Shown: one piece after another, positions 59,865-64,000 of the stretch
How the letters are laid out: the number at the start of each line of letters is the position of its first letter
Position numbering within the stretch: the stretch's first letter is position 1
From: VXRJ01 sp964636705
Lineage (GTDB): Bacteria; Acidobacteriota; Vicinamibacteria; Vicinamibacterales; UBA8438
Length of the DNA stretch: 64,000 nt
Reading direction: 5' to 3'
Assembly: GCA_964636705.1 (NCBI GenBank)
Contig: CAZWUJ010000001.1
Span: forward strand, 124,001 to 188,000
Program-made: the position numbers and the translations under genes
The notes under the pieces: generated by a model
Seen by the model: the letters and a program-made list of their open reading frames with translations, nothing else
Told to the model about the DNA's origin: nothing
Databases searched by the model: none

Positions 59865-62287
59865 GATGCCGATCTCCTCATGAGGAACGGATCGTTGGTT
59901 ACGATACCCAAGATCACCGACTGGATGCTGTAGTCCGGCGCCACGTCCCGCACGATGCGGCGGACCGTCGGCATGTCGTAGTAGTCGAGACCGCGGCCGA
60001 GCGCGTAGGTCATCAGTTTCTCGGTCACGGTGGTGACGAACTGTTCCGGCCTGGCGGCGAGCGCCTCGCGCATCTCGCCGACGCTGCTGAACGATCGGCC
60101 GTCCGGCAACACCCCAGACGGATCGATCGGGTAGAACGACTCGTCGACCTCCCGCCACCGCCCGATCGCGTCGAAGTTCTCCAGTGCGAAGCCGGTCGGA
60201 TCGATCATCGCGTGGCACGCGGAACATGCCGGATTGTCGCGGTGTTCCTCCATCCGCTCGCGAAGGGTCGGCCGCTTCGCCTGCGTACGCTGATCGTTCA
60301 GGGCCGGGACGTTCGCCGGAGGGTCGGGCGGCGGCGTGCCGAGCAGGCTGTCGAGGATCCACTTGCCGCGCAGCACCGGAGAAGTCCGGATGGCGTGCGA
60401 CGTGAGGGTCAGGATGCTGCCGTGCCCCAGGATCCCGCGGCGCGGGCTGTCGGCGGCGTGCGTCACGCGGCGGAAATGACTGCCGGCCACGCCGGGGATG
60501 CCGTAATGCTCCGCCAGCCGCTCGTCCAGAAACGTGTAGTCGGCGGTCAGCAGCTCCATGATGCTGCGGTCGCTCCGAATGACGTCATCGACGAACAGCT
60601 CCGTCTCGCGCAGCATGCTCTGCCGGAGTGATTCGTCGAAGGCGACCGAAAACGGATCGCCCGGACGCACCGTCGTCTCCAGGTTCCGCAACTGCAGCCA
60701 CTGCGCTGCGAAGTTGGTGGTGAGCGTCTCGGAGCGCGGGTCGGCGATCATCCGGCGCACCTGCCGCTCGAGTTCGGCCGGATCGCTCAGCCGCCCCGCT
60801 TCCGCCACGTCGAGCAACTCCTCGTCCGGAATGCTGCTCCAGAGGAAGAACGAGAGCCGCGACGCCAGCTCAACGTCCGGAACGCGGTACGGCGCGCCGG
60901 GCTCCACGCCGGCCGGGTCGGCCTCGATCCGGTAGAGGAACTCGGGGCTGACCAGCAGGCGGCGAAGGGCCAGTTCGATCCCGTCCTCGAAGCTTCCGAC
61001 CGCGCGGCCCCGTTCGTGGAAGTCGAGCAGGACGTCCAGTTCCTCACCGGTCGGCGTCCGGCGGTAGGCCCGTCGCGTGAGCGTCGTGAGGATCTCGCGC
61101 GCGCAGGCCGGCTCGTCCGCCTCGGACGCCGGCCGGCAGGTGAAGATGCGCGTCCGGGCCGGCGTCTCCGAGGCGCCGGTCGCCTGGTACGGGCCGGTAA
61201 CCGTCAGGCTCCGGACGAACGGCTGCCCCCCCGCCAGACCGCCCGGATTGCCGGCGACTCGCGGGTTGTAGAACGGCTCGCGCACCTGTTCGACCAGGGC
61301 CGAGGGCTTGCGGAAGAAAGTGACGCCGACTTCGCGGGGGCCGGCCGCGACGGTGAGGCGCAGATCGATTGTCGATGCCCGCGCGTACGGATTCTCCGGC
61401 TCATCCTCGGCTGGCGGCCCGATGGTGATCAACTCCACCTGCTCGCCGTCGACCGTCACTTCGAGATCGTGCTGCTCGGCCAGTCGGCGCGCGTTGCTCA
61501 ACTGGATCCGGAAGTCGTAGTCCGCGTCCTGCGGAAAGAGATGCTCGATGTGCAAGCCGCCGCGCGTCCCGAACGGGAGCCGCTCCACTCGGGCGTGTTG
61601 CGACAGGTCCTGGGCCGCCTCGTAGGTGTCGGCGGCAACCGCAGGCGGGGGGCTGCCGACGGCAAGGCGGCTAACGCTGCGCCCTGCGGCCAGGTAGCGC
61701 TCCATCAACGCCTGGGACATCCGGAGCACGCCGCCGATGTTGTCGAACCCGAAGCTGGCGTCGTCGGCCGGAAGCAGGTCTTCGGCGTCGAGTTCCACCG
61801 CCAGCAGGTCGCGGATGGCGTTGCGGTACTCGGTACGGTTCAGGCGGTGGAACGTCGCCGTTCGTCCCGGGTCGCGGGTCACCGCCCAGGCGCGATCCAA
61901 CTCGCCTTCCAGCCAGTCGAGGAAGCGCTCCGCGTCGGTGTCGTCCGGCCGCGGCCGTCCCGCCGGCGGCATCACCCCGCCACGCACCTTCCGGACGACG
62001 CGCTCCCAGTCGCTGGCGTGCGCACCGACATCGGAGAGGTCGAGCGTGTCCAGGGTGAGGCCGACTGACCGCAGTTGCGCGATGAGCGGTGAGGCAGGCT
62101 CGCCGGCGCCGGTCGCCATCGCCGTGTTGTGGCAGGTGACGCAGTAGCGATTGAGGAGCGCGCGGTGATCGGCCGGCTCGGTCTGCGCGGCGGCCGGCGG
62201 CGGTTCCGCCGTGCCCAGCGCGAGCACCGCCATCGTCGCGAGCACCGCTGGCACGCCCCGGCGGACGCCCAGATATCTCCCGCTCAC
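59861..62287 (-). CDS. PSD/PSCyt-type diheme cytochrome (DUF1592), module copy 4
   Basis: An exported diheme cytochrome of about 808 residues, with first haem motif CVTCHNT, PSD3 (LNRTEYRNAIRDLLAVELDA), PSD5 (LTRRAYRRTP), PSD4 (PDVELASRLSFFLWSSIPDE), PSCyt3, second haem motif CSACHAMIDPTG and PSD2 (EKLMTYALGRGLDYYD). The second haem motif is followed by IDPTG where the others have MDPLG. The start is uncertain: GTG 62287 is used, but GTG 62335 lies within the predicted transcript too and neither has a good ribosome-binding site. First gene of the copy-4 operon with DUF1552 and ankyrin. Confidence 0.9.
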   Translation of the reverse strand: MSGRYLGVRRGVPAVLATMAVLALGTAEPPPAAAQTEPADHRALLNRYCVTCHNTAMATGAGEPASPLIAQLRSVGLTLDTLDLSDVGAHASDWERVVRKVRGGVMPPAGRPRPDDTDAERFLDWLEGELDRAWAVTRDPGRTATFHRLNRTEYRNAIRDLLAVELDAEDLLPADDASFGFDNIGGVLRMSQALMERYLAAGRSVSRLAVGSPPPAVAADTYEAAQDLSQHARVERLPFGTRGGLHIEHLFPQDADYDFRIQLSNARRLAEQHDLEVTVDGEQVELITIGPPAEDEPENPYARASTIDLRLTVAAGPREVGVTFFRKPSALVEQVREPFYNPRVAGNPGGLAGGQPFVRSLTVTGPYQATGASETPARTRIFTCRPASEADEPACAREILTTLTRRAYRRTPTGEELDVLLDFHERGRAVGSFEDGIELALRRLLVSPEFLYRIEADPAGVEPGAPYRVPDVELASRLSFFLWSSIPDEELLDVAEAGRLSDPAELERQVRRMIADPRSETLTTNFAAQWLQLRNLETTVRPGDPFSVAFDESLRQSMLRETELFVDDVIRSDRSIMELLTADYTFLDERLAEHYGIPGVAGSHFRRVTHAADSPRRGILGHGSILTLTSHAIRTSPVLRGKWILDSLLGTPPPDPPANVPALNDQRTQAKRPTLRERMEEHRDNPACSACHAMIDPTGFALENFDAIGRWREVDESFYPIDPSGVLPDGRSFSSVGEMREALAARPEQFVTTVTEKLMTYALGRGLDYYDMPTVRRIVRDVAPDYSIQSVILGIVTNDPFLMRRSAS

Positions 62288-62364
62288 GTCGTCAATGCGC
62301 GCCCGCTGACCGCCAAAGCGCCGGAATCCGTGCACTGCTGCGCCAACATGCCGTGGATCCCCGG

Positions 62365-62393
62365 ATGCTAGAGCGTGCCGGAAAGGGTGTCAA
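62365..62393 (-). promoter_or_regulatory. Promoter of the copy-4 operon
   Basis: On the minus strand TTGACA (62393-62388), 17 nt, TAGCAT (62370-62365). Transcription would begin near 62358. The same TTGACA plus TAG-type -10 pattern is found at copy 2, and TTGACA with GATAAT at copy 3. Confidence 0.5.
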
Positions 62394-62448
62394 TCGGCGC
62401 GGGCGGGCGGCCAGCAATCATCGACCAGGACGGGCTGGACCCGTGACA

Positions 62449-62520
62449 ATCGGATGGAAACGGATGGACAGATGGACGAATGGCATGGCAAGCTTCATAT
62501 CGGATGGAAACGGATGGACA
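62449..62520 (+). repeat. Direct repeat upstream of the second Fic gene
   Basis: A 22-bp sequence containing CGGATGGAAACGGATGGACA occurs at 62449-62470 and again at 62499-62520, exactly 50 bp apart. Within each copy GGATGGA-type heptamers are themselves repeated. The second copy ends one base before the chosen start ATG of the Fic gene (62522). A regulator binding array is the simplest reading. Confidence 0.6.
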
Positions 62521-62521
62521 A

Positions 62522-63583
62522 ATGGATGGCGCACCTGACCTGTCGTCGCTACGAATCACTCCCGAGTTCCTGGGACTCATTGCCGAGATCGACGAATTCA
62601 AGGGAGCCTGGCTCGCGCTCGGCCGCCTGGAGCCGGCGCGGATGTCCCGCCTGCGACACGTTGCGACGATCGAAAGCATCGGCTCGTCCACGCGCATTGA
62701 AGGGGCGACACTGAGCGACACGGAGGTCGATCAGTTTCTCTCCGCGGTGGAGATCGGATCGTTCGCGACACGTGATCAACAGGAGGTGGCCGGGTACGCC
62801 GACGTCATGAACACCGTGTTCGGCGCCTGGGAGGTCATCGACCTCACCGAGAACCACGTCCAGCAGCTTCACCGAGACCTGCTGAAGTACTCGGAGAAGG
62901 ACGAACGCCACCGCGGCGCCTACAAGACGCTTCCTAACCACGTGGAAGCGTTCGGTCCCGGCGGCACGCGATTGGGCATCGTCTTCGAAACCGCGTCACC
63001 CTTCGACACGCCACGGCTGACGGCCGACCTGCTCGCGTGGACGCGCGCCGCGCTGGCGCGCCCTGCGGACCTGCATCCATTGCTGGTCATCGCCGTCTTC
63101 ATCGTCACGTTCCTCGCCATACATCCGTTCCAGGACGGCAACGGCCGGTTGGCGAGGATTCTGACGACCCTCCTCCTGTTGCGGGCCGGATACGGCTACG
63201 TGCCCTATTCCTCACTGGAAAGCGTCATCGAGCGGAGCCGGGACGCCTACTACCTAGCTCTGCGCCGGACCCAGCGGACGCTCCGAACTGCCGCGCCGGA
63301 CTGGGAGCCCTGGCTCGCGTATTTTCTCGCCGCCCTGCAACGACAAAAGCAGCACTTGCGTGAACTAGTCGAGCGTGAGCGCCTGATGCTCGGTGATTTT
63401 CCCGAACTTGCGTTGCGCATTCTGGGGATCGCCCGAGACCACGGACGCGTCACGATCCGTGCCGCCGTGGCGGCGACCGGGGCGAGCCGCAACACGATCA
63501 AGGATCACGTGAAGGCACTGACCCGTGGCGGCCAACTGATCAGACACGGCCGCGGCCGAGGGACTTGGTACCGGCCTGCGTGA
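62522..63583 (+). CDS. fic: Fic-domain protein, second copy
   Basis: A 353-residue Fic protein, probably an AMP transferase. The catalytic motif is HPFQDGNGRLAR, and the inhibitory helix motif SSTRIEG precedes it, so it belongs to the same autoinhibited class as the Fic gene at 21870. A C-terminal helix-turn-helix is suggested by VTIRAAVAATGASRNTIKDH. ATG 62522 is used; the open frame starts at 62480, but its extra codons are encoded by the direct repeat. No Shine-Dalgarno site is seen except the repeated GGATGGA purine-rich stretches. It is divergent from the copy-4 operon. Targets are unknown. Confidence 0.9.
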   Translation: MDGAPDLSSLRITPEFLGLIAEIDEFKGAWLALGRLEPARMSRLRHVATIESIGSSTRIEGATLSDTEVDQFLSAVEIGSFATRDQQEVAGYADVMNTVFGAWEVIDLTENHVQQLHRDLLKYSEKDERHRGAYKTLPNHVEAFGPGGTRLGIVFETASPFDTPRLTADLLAWTRAALARPADLHPLLVIAVFIVTFLAIHPFQDGNGRLARILTTLLLLRAGYGYVPYSSLESVIERSRDAYYLALRRTQRTLRTAAPDWEPWLAYFLAALQRQKQHLRELVERERLMLGDFPELALRILGIARDHGRVTIRAAVAATGASRNTIKDHVKALTRGGQLIRHGRGRGTWYRPA

Positions 63584-63705
63584 ACGCTGCGGACTGGCCG
63601 CAGCTTCGGTCGTCGGATGACGGTGTAGGATGGCCGAATCGAGGAAGACTCAACGCACCGAGCGGTTGCGCGCCCGGCGCCCTCGACACCGACGGAGGTC
63701 ACGTG

Positions 63706-64000
63706 ATGCGAAAGTCGTTCCCGCTTGCCTTGATGTGCGCACTGCTCGTCTTCGGTCCGCCGCCCTCGAACGCCCAGTCGGCGGCGGATGGGCCGTGGCA
63801 AACCTACGACACATCCAATGGCGAGTGGATGAGCTACGCCGGGGACGTGAAGGGGACGAAGTACTCGCCGCTCGATCAGATCGACCGCGACAACTTCGCC
63901 GACCTGGAGATCGCCTGGGAGTGGACCACCGTAGATCGCGTGGTGAGCCGCACCACGCCGGGGGGCGGCGAGTGGCGGGCGCCGCTCGAGGCGATCGTCG
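63706..64000 (+). CDS. PQQ-dependent dehydrogenase, 5' part
   Basis: The first 98 codons of an exported quinoprotein dehydrogenase, cut by the window end. Signal peptide MRKSFPLALMCALLVFGPPP, then GEWMSYAGDVKGTKYSPLDQ followed by IDRDNF and LEIAWEWTT, the standard first blade of the PQQ glucose/alcohol dehydrogenase propeller and similar in layout to the enzyme at 34996. GGAGG seven nt before ATG 63706 supports the start. Substrate and presence of a haem domain cannot be judged from the part seen. Confidence 0.85.
   Translation, partial: MRKSFPLALMCALLVFGPPPSNAQSAADGPWQTYDTSNGEWMSYAGDVKGTKYSPLDQIDRDNFADLEIAWEWTTVDRVVSRTTPGGGEWRAPLEAIV

Noticed and set aside
62449..62520. CRISPR array suggested by a 22-bp repeat with 28-bp spacer
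   Set aside because: Only two units, the repeat is built from smaller GGATGGA units, it lies directly before a gene start, and no cas genes are present.
1..64000. rRNA, tRNA, riboswitch or replication-origin features
   Set aside because: No cloverleaf-like segments with CCA or T-loop consensus, no rRNA-like stretches, and no DnaA-box clusters were noticed while reading; a covariance-model scan would be needed to exclude them fully.

Overview
The window is a high-GC, gene-dense bacterial chromosome segment with no stretch over about 300 bp lacking a gene or gene relic, and no rRNA, tRNA or CRISPR array that I can see. The content points to Acidobacteriota, most like the Vicinamibacteria and possibly a host- or sponge-associated lineage: planctomycete-type cytochromes (PSD/PSCyt domains, DUF1592) paired with DUF1552 proteins, an ECF sigma factor translationally coupled to a membrane Ser/Thr kinase, exported ankyrin-repeat proteins, an ASPIC/UnbV plus TPR pair, and PQQ dehydrogenases. 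The taxonomic call is inference from gene families, not from a marker gene.

Layout. 1-15 kb: small heat-shock protein, exported HpaI-like aldolase, ECF sigma and kinase pair, a TolB-propeller/amidohydrolase fusion, a GNAT plus enolase-superfamily (OSBS/NSAR) pair, a PQQ-type propeller, a carboxymuconolactone-decarboxylase-like lipoprotein, an APH-like kinase and an exported methyltransferase. 15-33 kb: M14 peptidase, the first two DUF1592/DUF1552 pairs, two ankyrin proteins, a di-haem peroxidase, a Fic protein and a RHH/PIN toxin-antitoxin pair. 32-41 kb: an operon of haem-binding beta-propeller protein, NIPSNAP protein and PQQ dehydrogenase, then DUF3500, DUF6351 and a Tat-exported intradiol dioxygenase. 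41-43 kb: an AAA/DUF4143 ATPase and a second RHH/PIN pair. 43-49 kb: the third ankyrin/DUF1552/DUF1592 operon. 49-54 kb: two convergent pairs of paralogous exported genes. 53.6-56.9 kb: a decaying ASPIC/UnbV-TPR locus with a truncated IS insertion. 57-64 kb: the fourth ankyrin/DUF1552/DUF1592 operon, a second Fic gene and the start of another PQQ dehydrogenase.

The strongest theme is a module repeated four times: a diheme PSD/PSCyt cytochrome (DUF1592), a DUF1552 protein whose start overlaps the cytochrome stop by ATGA in every copy, and an exported ankyrin protein that is co-transcribed in two copies, divergent in one and close by in one. I infer a periplasmic redox or hydrolytic system of unknown substrate. 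Between these modules sit small self-regulated genes (two Fic, two RHH/PIN, one AAA/DUF4143), each with a palindrome or direct repeat at its promoter or start codon. Most other gene products carry export signals, so the region is largely devoted to periplasmic oxidation and degradation chemistry.
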